Below, piece by piece: positions 49,391-58,583 of a DNA stretch of 64,000 nucleotides. Source of the stretch: DASRPD01 sp035646535 (GTDB lineage Bacteria; Actinomycetota; Acidimicrobiia; IMCC26256; JANYLB01); assembly GCA_035646535.1 (NCBI GenBank), contig DASRPD010000052.1, positions 5,277 through 69,276 of the forward strand. The letters run 5' to 3'. The notes beneath the pieces were generated by a model. The model was not told where the DNA came from, did no database searches, and was given only the letters and a program-made list of their open reading frames with translations. The first letter of the stretch is position 1; every line of letters begins with the position of its first letter. The position numbers and the translations under genes were made by a program.

Positions 49391-49867
49391 GTGGACCCCG
49401 CGCACTCCGATCATCTCATCGAGATGGCGCTGGCCGAGGCGGCCGCGGCCGTTGCCCACGACGACGTGCCGATCGGAGCGATTGTCGCCCGAGCACACGA
49501 TGGCGAGATCGTCGCCCGGGCGCACAACGAACGCGAGCTACGAGGCGATCCGACCGCACACGCCGAGATCCTCGCGCTGCGCGACGCCGCGGCGGCCCAC
49601 GGATCGTGGCGGCTCGACGAGTACGTGCTCGCGGTCACGCTCGAACCCTGCGCGATGTGCGCCGGCGCCGCAATCAACGCCCGGGTGGCAACGATCGTGT
49701 TCGGCGCGCCGGACCCCAAGGCCGGTGCGACCGGCAGCCTGTACAACCTGGCCGCCGACCCACGGCTCAACCACGAGCCCGAGGTCGTCTCGGGCATCCG
49801 GGCCGACGAGTGCGGACGAATCCTGCGCACCTTCTTCTCCAACCGTCGTCCCGCGGCCGATCGGTAG
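49391..49867 (+). CDS. tadA: tRNA-specific adenosine deaminase
   Basis: A 158-residue zinc deaminase that converts the wobble A of tRNA-Arg(ACG) to inosine. Zinc and catalytic residues are in DPTAHAEILALR and LEPCAMCAGA; the typical DPKAGATGSL follows. GTG 49391 is the start that fits the family length; no strong ribosome binding site is visible. It is flanked by SRP RNA and a tRNA-Ser gene, the usual actinobacterial context. Confidence 0.93.
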   Translation: MDPAHSDHLIEMALAEAAAAVAHDDVPIGAIVARAHDGEIVARAHNERELRGDPTAHAEILALRDAAAAHGSWRLDEYVLAVTLEPCAMCAGAAINARVATIVFGAPDPKAGATGSLYNLAADPRLNHEPEVVSGIRADECGRILRTFFSNRRPAADR

Positions 49868-49900
49868 ACTGTCCAGCCGGTCGGACCTCGGTCCGACCCC

Positions 49901-49988
49901 GGAGGGATGCGAGAGCGGCCGAATCGGATGGTCTCGAAAACCATTGTGGGGCAACCCACCGTGGGTTCAAATCCCACTCCCTCCGCCA
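49901..49988 (+). tRNA. tRNA-Ser (anticodon CGA)
   Basis: Acceptor GGAGGGA/TCCCTCC plus G and encoded CCA, anticodon loop CTCGAAA (anticodon CGA) on stem ATGGT/ACCAT, long variable arm, T loop TTCAAAT. 88 bases. A near-copy of the oppositely oriented tRNA-Ser at 48937-49024. Confidence 0.95.
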
Positions 49989-50036
49989 TGTGTGCCATGC
50001 CGGGCGCGCCGCCACCTGCTGAGTAGCGTGCGCGCG

Positions 50037-50984
50037 ATGCGCCCGTCCCCGTCTCGGCTCCTGCTGGCCGGGCTCGCCCTGCTCGCCATCGGCGTCGTCC
50101 TTGCCCCCACCGCGGCCGGGGCAAGCGGCTGGGTCCTCGCGACGACCGGCAACGAGCTGACCATCGCCAACGCGATCGTGCTCGGCATCGTCGAGGGCGT
50201 CACCGAATACCTGCCCATCAGCTCGACCGGCCACCTCACGGTCGCCGAGCGGCTCCTCGACATCGGCCAAACCGGCGCCACGCGTTCGGTCACGACGTCT
50301 TACACCGTCATCATCCAGATCGGCGCGATCCTCGCGGTGCTCCTGCTGTACTGGTCGCGCATCGCCGACATGGCGGCCGGCATCGTCGGCCGCAGCGTCC
50401 GCGGACGACACCTGTTCCTCGCACTCGTGGTCGCGTTCATACCCGCCGGGATCATCGGCTTCGCGTTCAGTGATCCGATCCAGGACCGGCTGTTCGGCGC
50501 GGGGCCCGTCGCCGCGGCCTGGATCGTCGGCGGCGTGGCGATCCTCGTGTACGTCTGGCACCTCGAACCGCCGGCCGGAGCGGGCGTACCACTGGACCAG
50601 CTCAGCCTCCGCCAGGCCCTCATCATCGGCGTCGCTCAAGCGGTCGCGCTCTGGCCGGGCGTCAGCCGAAGCCTCGTCACCATCGTCGCCGCGGTGCTGG
50701 TGGGTCTGACCCTGGCCGCCGCAGTCGAGTTCAGCTTCCTGCTCGGTCTCGCCACGCTCAGCGCCGCGAGCAGCTACGAGATCGTGCGCAACGGCTCCGA
50801 GGTGATCGACGCGTTCGGATGGGTCAGCCCGCTCGTCGGCATCGTCGCGTCGTTCGTCGCTGCGGCCATCGCCATCAAGTGGATGGTCGGCTACCTGCAG
50901 CGCCACGACCTGTCGATATTCGGCTGGTACCGCATCGCCATCGGCCTCGTGACCGTCGTCCTGCTCGTCACCAACACCATCTGA
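50037..50984 (+). CDS. uppP: Undecaprenyl-diphosphatase
   Basis: A 315-residue integral membrane enzyme that recycles the undecaprenyl carrier for cell-wall synthesis. The two catalytic motifs are EGVTEYLPISSTGHL and PGVSRSLVT. About eight helices. The N-terminus carries an extra signal-like hydrophobic segment (about 6-28) before the usual start region, so a ~35-residue extension is present. ATG 50037 is the first start after the tRNA gene. Overproduction of the family gives bacitracin resistance. Confidence 0.92.
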   Translation: MRPSPSRLLLAGLALLAIGVVLAPTAAGASGWVLATTGNELTIANAIVLGIVEGVTEYLPISSTGHLTVAERLLDIGQTGATRSVTTSYTVIIQIGAILAVLLLYWSRIADMAAGIVGRSVRGRHLFLALVVAFIPAGIIGFAFSDPIQDRLFGAGPVAAAWIVGGVAILVYVWHLEPPAGAGVPLDQLSLRQALIIGVAQAVALWPGVSRSLVTIVAAVLVGLTLAAAVEFSFLLGLATLSAASSYEIVRNGSEVIDAFGWVSPLVGIVASFVAAAIAIKWMVGYLQRHDLSIFGWYRIAIGLVTVVLLVTNTI

Positions 50985-51004
50985 GCGACCGCCACCCTCG
51001 CGGC

Positions 51005-51229
51005 GCTTCGGCGTCACCAGCGGTGAACAGTTACCGGCGGCCTCAAGGGGTGGTCGCGACATCGCCAAAGGTGGAAGCGAGTCGACGACCCCGCCCCCTC
51101 GACGCTTTGGCGTCAGCCGCCGGGAATAGTTGCCGTCCGATGACGCCAAAGGTGGAGGCGGGTCGACCGCCGCGGCTTTGGCGTCACCAGCGGCCGCCGT
51201 GAATAGTTCCTGGCCGATGACGCCGAAGC
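51005..51229. repeat. REP-like palindromic repeat cluster (three units)
   Basis: Three related palindromes lie in the gap between uppP and the PaaX-family gene. GCTTTGGCGTCA (51104-51115) pairs with TGACGCCAAAG (51141-51151). GCTTTGGCGTCA (51175-51186) pairs with TGACGCCGAAGC (51218-51229). An older copy starts at 51005 (GCTTCGGCGTCA) with a decayed partner near 51064. Each encloses a loop with GAATAGTT or GAACAGTT. Units two and three are 71 bp apart. No gene is convincing here. Confidence 0.8.
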
Positions 51230-51255
51230 GGATGGGTTGGGGTGGTAGCCGCGGT

Positions 51256-52134
51256 TCAGGCGCTGCGGTTGGCGCGGAACCAGCTCGCAGTCGCCGTGGC
51301 GAACGCGTGCCGGTACTGCCGGTAGTGATCGCGCAGCTCGGCGCCCGGCCACGTCGAAGGCCGAAGCGCCGGGGGGAGCAGTGGATCGGCGCGCACGTGA
51401 ACGAGCGCGGCGGCGCCCACGACGAACGCCTCCGCGACCAATCCCGATTCACCCTCGACAAGGCGCGCCGAGGCGGCGTCGAGCCGCGCCAGCAAGTCAT
51501 CGGCCCGGCGGGCCCAGCCGGCCGGATCGAACAACTGGTCCGCGAGCACCACGGGATCATCCGGCGGCGTCGCCTGCCACACCCCACACTGCCCTTCGAT
51601 GACGACGCGCGCGGCCTCGGGCCGGGCCGCCGTGGGGAGGTTGTCCGGCCGGGCCCACACGCCTTCGCGTAGCTCGCCGAGATGCGAGCGACGCATCGCA
51701 TCGCGCAGCGCTTGGCGCTCGGTCGCCGGACGGGCGCCCGGCGCCACGATCGCGAGCTCCCACCCGCCGCGCCACGGCGAAAGCTCCGGCGCGAGCGCCC
51801 ACTCCTGATCCCGACGGCGCGCGGCCAACCGGCCCGCGAGCTCGTAGCTCCCATCCTCGGCGATCAGCTCGCCCTGCGCGGTCATGCGGCTGAGCGCGAC
51901 CCGGGCGGTGCCGTCTCCGACGTCGAAGAGTGCGCACCAGCGCACGAGCAACGCGCCCCGCATCCGCGGCCGATCCATGCCGAACAACAGGCTGGCGATC
52001 ACCGACCGGGCGCTCAACGGGCGACCCAGGAGCTCGCCATCAGGCCACGACAACGCACTGGCCGACGCCTGAGATGACGGCGATGATGGCGATGACGGCG
52101 ATGGGGTATTACGTGCTGGCTGCGCCTGTGTCAT
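51256..52134 (-). CDS. PaaX-family transcriptional regulator
   Basis: A 292-residue protein. A Ser/Pro-rich leader (SPSSPSSPSSQ) precedes a winged helix (about 38-105, LSARSVIASLLFGMDRPRM, ARVALSRMTAQGEL), a middle domain with WALAPELSPWRGGWELAIVAPGARP and a C-terminal PaaX domain. PaaX represses phenylacetate catabolism, but none of those genes is here; family members control many pathways. It is divergent from a desaturase gene across 19 bp, so that gene is its likely target. AGGA precedes the ATG. Confidence 0.82.
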   Translation of the reverse strand: MTQAQPARNTPSPSSPSSPSSQASASALSWPDGELLGRPLSARSVIASLLFGMDRPRMRGALLVRWCALFDVGDGTARVALSRMTAQGELIAEDGSYELAGRLAARRRDQEWALAPELSPWRGGWELAIVAPGARPATERQALRDAMRRSHLGELREGVWARPDNLPTAARPEAARVVIEGQCGVWQATPPDDPVVLADQLFDPAGWARRADDLLARLDAASARLVEGESGLVAEAFVVGAAALVHVRADPLLPPALRPSTWPGAELRDHYRQYRHAFATATASWFRANRSA

Positions 52135-52153
52135 TCCTGTAACATATCGACTC

Positions 52154-53152
52154 GTGGCCCCACCCCAGCCAGCTTCTCCGCCGTCGCCCGAACCCGTCGC
52201 CTCGTCGCCGAAGACCATGGTCGCCGACCGTTCGCTCCTCGTGGAGCCGACCGGTGACCAGATCATGGCGAATGGCAGGCCGACCCGGGAACTTCGCGAC
52301 CAGCTCCGCACGATCCGGTCACTGCGCAACGCCCTGACGCTCGCCTTCATCTGGGTGCAGATCATCGGCGTGGCCGCGATCGCGGTGTGGGTGAACCATC
52401 CGATCGGTTGGGTGCTTGCGTTCGTGTTGATGGGTCGGGCGCACTTGCTCCTCAACATCCTCGGCCATGAAGCCGCCCACCGGTTGATGTTCTCCAACCG
52501 TCGGCTCAACGACTGGGTCGGACGGTGGCTCGTCGCGTACCCCGCGTTCACACCGATCGACCTGTACCGGCGCGGGCACATGGCGCATCACCGCGAGGAG
52601 TTCGGCCCGAACGAACCCGACATCGCGCTGTACCGCGACTACCCGATCCCGCGCGACTCGATGCGACGCAAGCTCACTCGTGACGCGGTCGGGATCACCG
52701 GCATCAAGCTGATACACGGCCTTGTCCGGGGCCTCGGCTCCGACAACCGGGACGTGAAACGTCAGGCGTGGTCGATCCTTGCGACCCAGGTTGTGCTGGC
52801 CGCGGCTGCGTTCGCGGTGGGCCACCCGTGGCTGTATCCATTGCTCTGGTTGCTGCCGCATCTCACCGTATGGCGTGTCCTGAACCGCCTGCGTGCCATC
52901 GCCGAACATGGTGGCCTGATCCGATCCACCGACCGCCGCGAGACCACGCACTCGGTCCGCCAATCCCTGACCGCCCGGTTCTGGATCGTGCCGTTCAACA
53001 CCGGCTGGCACCTCGCCCACCACGCCGACTCGGGCATCCCGTGGCGCAACCTCTCCACCTACCACGACGAGCTCATCCGCTCCGGCTACGTGCAGCCCGG
53101 CCTCGAGTACCCCAACTACCGGGCGCTCTGGCGCAAGCTCGCCTCCGGCTGA
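52154..53152 (+). CDS. Membrane fatty-acid desaturase
   Basis: A 332-residue di-iron membrane desaturase or hydroxylase. The three histidine boxes are GHEAAH (about 96-101), HMAHH (about 139-143) and HLAHH (about 288-292); four helices separate them. Substrates in this family are acyl lipids, carotenoids or similar. GTG 52154 leaves only 19 bp to the divergent PaaX-family gene; ATG 52217, still ahead of all motifs, would leave room for a promoter and may be the real start. Confidence 0.85.
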   Translation: MAPPQPASPPSPEPVASSPKTMVADRSLLVEPTGDQIMANGRPTRELRDQLRTIRSLRNALTLAFIWVQIIGVAAIAVWVNHPIGWVLAFVLMGRAHLLLNILGHEAAHRLMFSNRRLNDWVGRWLVAYPAFTPIDLYRRGHMAHHREEFGPNEPDIALYRDYPIPRDSMRRKLTRDAVGITGIKLIHGLVRGLGSDNRDVKRQAWSILATQVVLAAAAFAVGHPWLYPLLWLLPHLTVWRVLNRLRAIAEHGGLIRSTDRRETTHSVRQSLTARFWIVPFNTGWHLAHHADSGIPWRNLSTYHDELIRSGYVQPGLEYPNYRALWRKLASG

Positions 53153-53167
53153 GGTCGCAGCGCGTGC

Positions 53168-53212
53168 CGGCCCCGCCGCGCCGATCTCGAGGCGCGACCC
53201 GCGTCGGGGCCG
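53168..53212. terminator. Branched hairpin between convergent genes
   Basis: CGGCCCCG (53168-53175) pairs with CGGGGCCG (53205-53212), with an inner GCGCC/GGCGC stem, between the desaturase and metF stop codons. Confidence 0.5.
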
Positions 53213-53220
53213 TCTGGCCC

Positions 53221-54087
53221 TCAGTCGCCGCGCGGGTCGAGACCGAGGGCGTCGTAGATCTCTCGGGTCGCGGTTGACCGGTTCAGCGTGTAGAAGTGCA
53301 AGCCGGGCACGCCACCCTTGATGAGAGTCGCGCAGAGCGCAGTCGCCTCTTCCACTCCGACCCGCCGGACAGCTTCGGGATCGTCACCCACCGCGTGGAG
53401 CTTGTCGGCGAGCCACGCCGGGAACTCCGAGCCCTGGAGCTCGGTCATGCGCTTGATGGCGGCGATGCTGGTGGCGGGCATGATGCCGGCGATGACGGGC
53501 TTCTCGACGCTGTGGGCGGCGAGGCCGTCGACCAGGTCGAAGTAGTGGTCCGCATCGAAGAAGAACTGGGTGATCGCGAAGTCCGCCGCGCGGAGCTTCT
53601 CCGCGGTGTGGAGCCGGTCCGACTCCTTCGACGGAGAACGCGGATGCGGCTCGGGATGCGCGGCGACCCCGATCGAGAAATCACCGACGTCGCGCATGAG
53701 CTCCACGAGCTCGATCGCGTGGTCGAGCTCGCCCGGCGGGAGGTCGAGGTCCTTCGGCGGGTCACCGCCGAGGGCGAGGAGGTTCTCGATTCCCGCGCCG
53801 CGGTAGCGCTCGACGATCGCGACGAGCTCGGCGCGCGTGTGACACGCGCACGTGAGGTGAGCCATCGCGGTCATCGAGGTCTCGCGCTCGATCTCACAGA
53901 CCAGCTCGTGGGTGCGCTCCCTCGTCGAGCCGCCGGCGCCGTAGGTGACCGACACGAACGAAGGACGGAGCGGCTCGAGGTCGATGAGCGTCTGCTCGAG
54001 TGTGCGTTCCATCTTCTCCGTACGCGGCGGGCCGAACTCGAACGAGCACGACCGACCCCGGCCCAGGATCTCGGTGATCTTCGTCAC
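53221..54087 (-). CDS. metF: 5,10-Methylenetetrahydrofolate reductase
   Basis: A 288-residue flavoprotein that makes 5-methyl-THF for methionine synthesis. The N-terminal SFEFGPPRTEKMERTL with the catalytic Glu, SVTYGAGGSTRERT, AHLTCACHTRAEL, ALGGDPP and ITQFFFDADHYFD are typical. GTG 54087 is chosen at the family start; the open frame continues upstream without conserved content. It complements metY and metX, 8-10 kb away. Confidence 0.94.
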   Translation of the reverse strand: MTKITEILGRGRSCSFEFGPPRTEKMERTLEQTLIDLEPLRPSFVSVTYGAGGSTRERTHELVCEIERETSMTAMAHLTCACHTRAELVAIVERYRGAGIENLLALGGDPPKDLDLPPGELDHAIELVELMRDVGDFSIGVAAHPEPHPRSPSKESDRLHTAEKLRAADFAITQFFFDADHYFDLVDGLAAHSVEKPVIAGIMPATSIAAIKRMTELQGSEFPAWLADKLHAVGDDPEAVRRVGVEEATALCATLIKGGVPGLHFYTLNRSTATREIYDALGLDPRGD

Positions 54088-54161
54088 GCTGTCGCACTCA
54101 TCGGTCGCTCCCTGTCCCACGGGTGTCAGCCAGCGTACGCGCAACGGGTCATGCTGGTGCA

Positions 54162-54659
54162 GTGGACTTCACCCTCACCCAGGACTTCGCCGCGGGGCTG
54201 GACACCATCGACGCGGCGTTGGTCGACCGATCGTGTCTCGAGACGATGGACCAGCTCCCCAAGATCGGCTCGGTCGAGGTGCTCGAGCAATCCCGCGACG
54301 GTGACACGGTTCGCCAGCGCGTGCGCTACCAGTTCATGGCCGAGCTGTCCGGCGCGGTGCGCCGCGTGATCGATCCCGACAAGCTGACCTGGGTCGAGGA
54401 CTCAGTGAACAACCTGGCGGAGCACACCGCGACCTATCGGATTCTTCCCGACAACTACACGAAGCTGCTCGAGGGGAGCTACGACGCCCGGCTGGATGCC
54501 CACGGCTCGGGGACCCGCCGCACGGCCACGGGCCGACTCGTCGTGCACGTGCCCCTCGTCGGCGGGAAGGTCGAACGCGTGATCGTGGCCGGCCTCGAGG
54601 AGAACGCCACCGCGCAAGGCGGCCTCATCGACGCTTGGCTCGCGACCCAACCGCGCTGA
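54162..54659 (+). CDS. DUF2505-like lipid-binding-fold protein
   Basis: A 165-residue protein starting at GTG 54162 (VDFTLTQDFAAGLDTIDAAL). It resembles DUF2505 proteins, which have a START/SRPBCC-like fold: LPKIGSVEVLEQSRDGDTVRQRVRYQF, WVEDSVNNLAEHTATYRILPDNY and VHVPLVGGKVERVIVAGL. The ligand is unknown. It is divergent from metF and convergent with copA. Function is uncertain; the family match is from memory of the pattern. Confidence 0.7.
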   Translation: MDFTLTQDFAAGLDTIDAALVDRSCLETMDQLPKIGSVEVLEQSRDGDTVRQRVRYQFMAELSGAVRRVIDPDKLTWVEDSVNNLAEHTATYRILPDNYTKLLEGSYDARLDAHGSGTRRTATGRLVVHVPLVGGKVERVIVAGLEENATAQGGLIDAWLATQPR

Positions 54660-54674
54660 GCGCGCGTCGCTCGC

Positions 54675-56885
54675 CTATGTGCGCACCCCACGGAAGCGGC
54701 GGAGCCGCAGCGAGTTCGTGACGACGAACACCGAGGAGAAACCCATCGCCGCGGCGGCGATGACCGGGTTCAGGAGCCCGAACGCCGCCGCGGGGATCGC
54801 GGCGACGTTGTAGGCGAAGGCCCAGAACAGATTCCCCTTGATGGTCGCCAGGGTCTTGCGGGCCAGCGCGATGGCATCGGGTGCGGCTCGCAGATCTCCC
54901 GACACGAGCGTGAGGTCGCTCGCCTCGATCGCGACGTCGGTGCCGGTCCCGATGGCGATACCCAGGTCAGCCTGCGCCAGCGCCCGCGCATCGTTCACGC
55001 CGTCACCGACGACAGCGACGTGACGACCCTCGGCCTGGAGGCGGGCCACGACGGCCACCTTGTCGCCGGGCAGGCTCTCGGCCACGACCTCGTCGATCCC
55101 GACTTCGGCCGCCATGGTCTCAGCCGGGGCGCGGCGGTCGCCCGTCACCATCACGGTGGTGACGCCGAGGTCGTGCAGCGCGCCGATGGCCTCACGCGAC
55201 GTCGGCTTGGCCCGATCGGCGACCACGAACGCGCCCATGGCCGCCCCATCCCACCCGGCGAACACGACGGTGTGACCGCGCGCGTCGGCTTCCGCGGCGG
55301 CCGCGGTGAGCTCGGGGCCCGGCGAGCCGACGAACGTGGCCCGCCCCACTCGGATCTCGATCCCCTCCACCGTCGCGACCACGCCGAGACCCGAGCGATT
55401 CTCGAACGCGGTGGGCGTGCTCAACGCCGCCCCCCGATCACGGGCACCCTGCGCGATGGCACGGGCGATCGGATGCTCCGAGGGGTCCTCGGCCGAGCCC
55501 ACGCGAGCCAAGAGCTCGCCCGGCGTGACACCGGGTGCGGTGGACACGTCGACCAGCTCCATCCGGCCTTCGGTGATGGTGCCGGTCTTGTCGAGGACTG
55601 CGGTGTCGATCGTGCGGGTCGCCTCCAGCACCTCGCCACCCTTGATCACGATGCCGAGCTGTGCCCCCGTCCGGTACCGACCATGATCGCGGTCGGCGTC
55701 GCGAGGCCGAGCGCGCACGGGCACGCGATGATCAGCACCGCGGCGGTGAACGCGTCGTTGGCGGGCGCGCCGGAGATCAGCCACGCGCCGAGCGTGACGA
55801 CCGCGATGACCAGCACGATCGGGACGAACACGCTCGAGACCCGATCGGCGAGCCGCTGGACGGGCGCCTTCGAACCTTGCGCGGCTTCGACCAGCGCAGC
55901 GATCTGCGCCAACGCCGTGTCGGCCCCGACCTTCGTCACCTCGACGACGATCCGGCCCGACGCGTTGATGGTCGCACCGAACACCGAGTCGCCCGTGACC
56001 ACGTCGACGGGGACTGGCTCGCCCGTCAGCATGGAAACGTCAACCGCGGACGCTCCGTCGACGACGATTCCGTCGGTAGCGACCTTCTCCCCGGGCCGCG
56101 TCACGAGAGCGGTCGCCGATCTGCAGCTCCCCGACCGGAACTTCCGCGCCGGACTCGAGGCGGGCCGTCTTCGCTCCCAGCTCGAGGAGCGCGCGCAGAG
56201 CCGCTCCCGACCGGCCGCGCGCTCGGGCCTCGAAGAACTTCCCGAGGAGCAACAGGGTGATGACGACGCCGGCGGTCTCGAAGTAGACGTGGGCGCCACC
56301 GCCGGGGCCGCCCGAGACCGTCAGCCCGGCTTCGCTCGCGTCCAGCGCGACGAGCGCAACGAAGGACCACACCCAGGCCGAGACGGTGCCGATGGACACG
56401 AGCGTGTCCATCGTGAACGCGCCGTGGCGCAGGTTGATGATCGTGGCCCGATGGAACGGCCACCCGGCCCAGAACACGACCGGTGTGGCGAGGGCCGCGG
56501 CCACCCAGGGCCAGCCGTCGAACTTCAGCGGCGGGATCATCGAGATCGCGAGGAGCGGCACCGTCAGGATCGCGGCCGCGACGAGCCGTCTCCGGACGGC
56601 TCGAACCTCGTCCGCGGTCTCCTCGGATCCGCCGTGGTCGTGACCCCCGCCGGCCTGGGCCTGTGGGACCGAGTATCCGAGATCGGTCACCTCGCCGCGG
56701 AAATCGTCCGGACCAGTCCGGTCGGGGTCGTACAGGACGGTCGCGACGTTCGTCGCGAAGTTGACCCGTGCCTCGGCCACGCCGGGGAGGCCTCCGAGGC
56801 CCTTCTCGATCCGGGCCGCGCACGATGCGCACGTCATGCCGCACACCGGAAGATCACAACGCTGCGCAGTGTTCGTATCGCTCAT
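54675..56885 (-). pseudogene. copA: Copper-translocating P-type ATPase, broken by two frameshifts
   Basis: Starts at ATG 56885 after GAGGAG. The first part holds the metal-binding domain (LPVCGMTCASCAARIE), four helices and ELQIGDR; the second, RPGEKVATDGIVVDG, MLTGEPVPV and IIACPCALGLATPTAIMVGTGRG; the third, AQLGIVIKGGEVLEATRT, DKTGTITEG and GDGVNDARAL to the stop. One extra base near 56105-56110 and one missing base in a run of five C at 55664-55668 (G6 expected on the coding strand) split an otherwise complete ~736-residue Cu(I) exporter. It diverges from csoR. Either real inactivation or sequence error. Confidence 0.88.
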
Positions 56886-56960
56886 CTCGGAGCTCCTCGC
56901 GTCCAAGAGATCTTGACCGGCTCGCCTCCGCGGGGTCGGCGACGCCGATGAGATGCTGCT

Positions 56961-56990
56961 AGTATACCCCCCCATCCTATCCCGCACAAG
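56961..56990. promoter_or_regulatory. CsoR-type operator and copA promoter
   Basis: TATACCCCCCCATCCTATCC (56963-56982) resembles the GTATAccccc-type operators of copper-sensing CsoR and is followed by GGGGGT. On the minus strand TATACT (56966-56961) is a good -10 for copA, so CsoR binding would block it. It lies between the divergent copA and csoR genes. Confidence 0.6.
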
Positions 56991-57048
56991 GGGGTCGCCC
57001 CGGAGTCGCCCCCCGGGTCGACGGTGGGGTCAGCTCGAGGAGGTCACA

Positions 57049-57330
57049 GTGCACGGTTACTCGCTCGACCGGGACGACTACCGGCGGCGGCTCGCCCGGA
57101 TCGAAGGACAGATCCGTGGGATCCAGCGCATGATTGACGAGGACCGCTATTGCATCGATGTCCTGGCGCAGGTCGCGTCCGTCACCAAGGCCACCCAAGG
57201 CGTCGGGCTGGCGTTGATCGACGCTCACATCCGGCATTGCGTGCGCGACGCGGCTGCGTCCGACCGCGCCGAGGGTGACGCCAAGGTCACCGAGGCCGTC
57301 CAGGCAGTCGAGCGGTTGCTCCGGGCCTGA
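57049..57330 (+). CDS. csoR: Copper-sensing repressor CsoR
   Basis: A 93-residue all-helical repressor that releases DNA when it binds Cu(I). The ligand set Cys-His-Cys is visible in RYCIDVLAQ and ALIDAHIRHCVRD; RRLARIEGQIRGIQRMI is the conserved first helix. GTG 57049 follows GAGGAGG. It diverges from copA across a CsoR-like operator, which fixes the metal assignment more firmly than sequence alone. Confidence 0.92.
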   Translation: MHGYSLDRDDYRRRLARIEGQIRGIQRMIDEDRYCIDVLAQVASVTKATQGVGLALIDAHIRHCVRDAAASDRAEGDAKVTEAVQAVERLLRA

Positions 57331-57418
57331 TTCGGCGGACACGCGGCGTCTCGATCCGTCGGGTTCGTCGGGTTCGTCCGGCACGAAACCCGACTGTAGG
57401 ACGTGGCAGACTGCCGGA

Positions 57419-58558
57419 ATGCCGCCCGAGAAGCTCTCGTGGAAGCACCTCTACGACGAGGTCGTGACGTCGGGATTGTGCACCGGGTGCGCCGGTTGTG
57501 TGATCGCGTGCCCCCACGACGTCCTCGGGTACCGGGACGGCGATGGTGTGTACAAGCCGTTCCAGCTCGAAGACGACTACGGCGGTGAGGCTGACTGCTC
57601 TCATGGCGACAAGGCCTGCACGTCGTGCACACGGGCATGCCCCCGGTTTCGCGCCTGGGAGCCCGAGATCGACGAGTTCATGTTCGGCCGCCCCCGCACG
57701 ATCGACGAGCCATCGGGCATGTACAAGGACATCGTTCTCGCCAAGGCTGCCGATCCGGTGCTCCACGAAGTCGGCCAGGACGGCGGGCTCGTCTCGGCCA
57801 TCCTCGTGTACGCGCTCGAGCACGATCTGATCGACGCCGCACTCGTCTCCTACCTCGAGGGCGACGGCTCGACGTGGAAGGCGATCCCGGGCGTCGCGCG
57901 AACCCGAGAAGAGGTCATCGCCGGAGCGGGGAGCCGATACACGTACTCCGCGAACCCGCTCGCCTACAACGAAGCCATCGAAGCGGGTGCCGAGCGGATC
58001 GCTCTCGTCGGCATGAGCTGCCAGAGCTCGATCCCTCCCGTGATGAAACAGCGCAAGGCGGGCAAGGTCGCGCGGCGTCTCGCCCTCAACATCGGCCTGC
58101 TGTGTTCGAAGACCTTCGACGACGCAATCTTCGAGGAGCTCTTCGAAGCCAAGTATGGGCTCGCAAAGGCCGACATCAAGAAGATGAACATCAAGGGCGT
58201 CTTTCAGATCTGGATGCACAACGGCGACTACCACGAGATCCCGCTCAAGGAATGCCACGCCTGGACGCGCGAGGGTTGCATCCATTGCCCCGACTTCGCC
58301 GCCGAACACGCCGACATCTCGACCGGCGGCATCGGCGCGTTCAACGACTGGACGCTCACGATCGTGCGGACCGAGGCGGGCCGCGACCTCATGGACGCGA
58401 TGCTGCGCGACGGCTGGATCGAGACGAGACCCGGCGACGACGACCCCGATGCAATCGCGCTGATGCACAAGTTGTCGAAGAAGTCGCGCAAGCGGTGGCC
58501 CGAATTCTCCGGCGGCGCGCCCGGTGCCGTACCAATTACCGTGAAGAAGGCACCATGA
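57419..58558 (+). CDS. FrhB-family coenzyme F420-type oxidoreductase
   Basis: A 379-residue protein of the FrhB/FdhB beta-subunit family, which often binds F420, FAD and [4Fe-4S] clusters. The N-terminus has two ferredoxin-like motifs, CTGCAGCVIACP (about 21-32) and CSHGDKACTSCTRACP (about 60-75). VGQDGGLVSAILVYALEHDLIDAA and IALVGMSCQSSIPPV mark the FrhB domain; CIHCPDFAAEHADISTGG provides further cysteines. No hydrogenase or formate dehydrogenase subunits are near, so the partner and reaction are unknown. Confidence 0.85.
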   Translation: MPPEKLSWKHLYDEVVTSGLCTGCAGCVIACPHDVLGYRDGDGVYKPFQLEDDYGGEADCSHGDKACTSCTRACPRFRAWEPEIDEFMFGRPRTIDEPSGMYKDIVLAKAADPVLHEVGQDGGLVSAILVYALEHDLIDAALVSYLEGDGSTWKAIPGVARTREEVIAGAGSRYTYSANPLAYNEAIEAGAERIALVGMSCQSSIPPVMKQRKAGKVARRLALNIGLLCSKTFDDAIFEELFEAKYGLAKADIKKMNIKGVFQIWMHNGDYHEIPLKECHAWTREGCIHCPDFAAEHADISTGGIGAFNDWTLTIVRTEAGRDLMDAMLRDGWIETRPGDDDPDAIALMHKLSKKSRKRWPEFSGGAPGAVPITVKKAP

Positions 58559-58583
58559 GCGCATCGAGCCGAGGGGGAGCACC

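Noticed and set aside
51005..51229. CRISPR array or attachment site
   Set aside because: The units are long palindromes at uneven spacing, and there is no integrase or cas gene nearby.
49767..51854. 695-codon minus-strand frame
   Set aside because: It is antisense to tadA, a tRNA and uppP and in the wrong frame for the PaaX-family gene; composition is that of a high-GC shadow frame.
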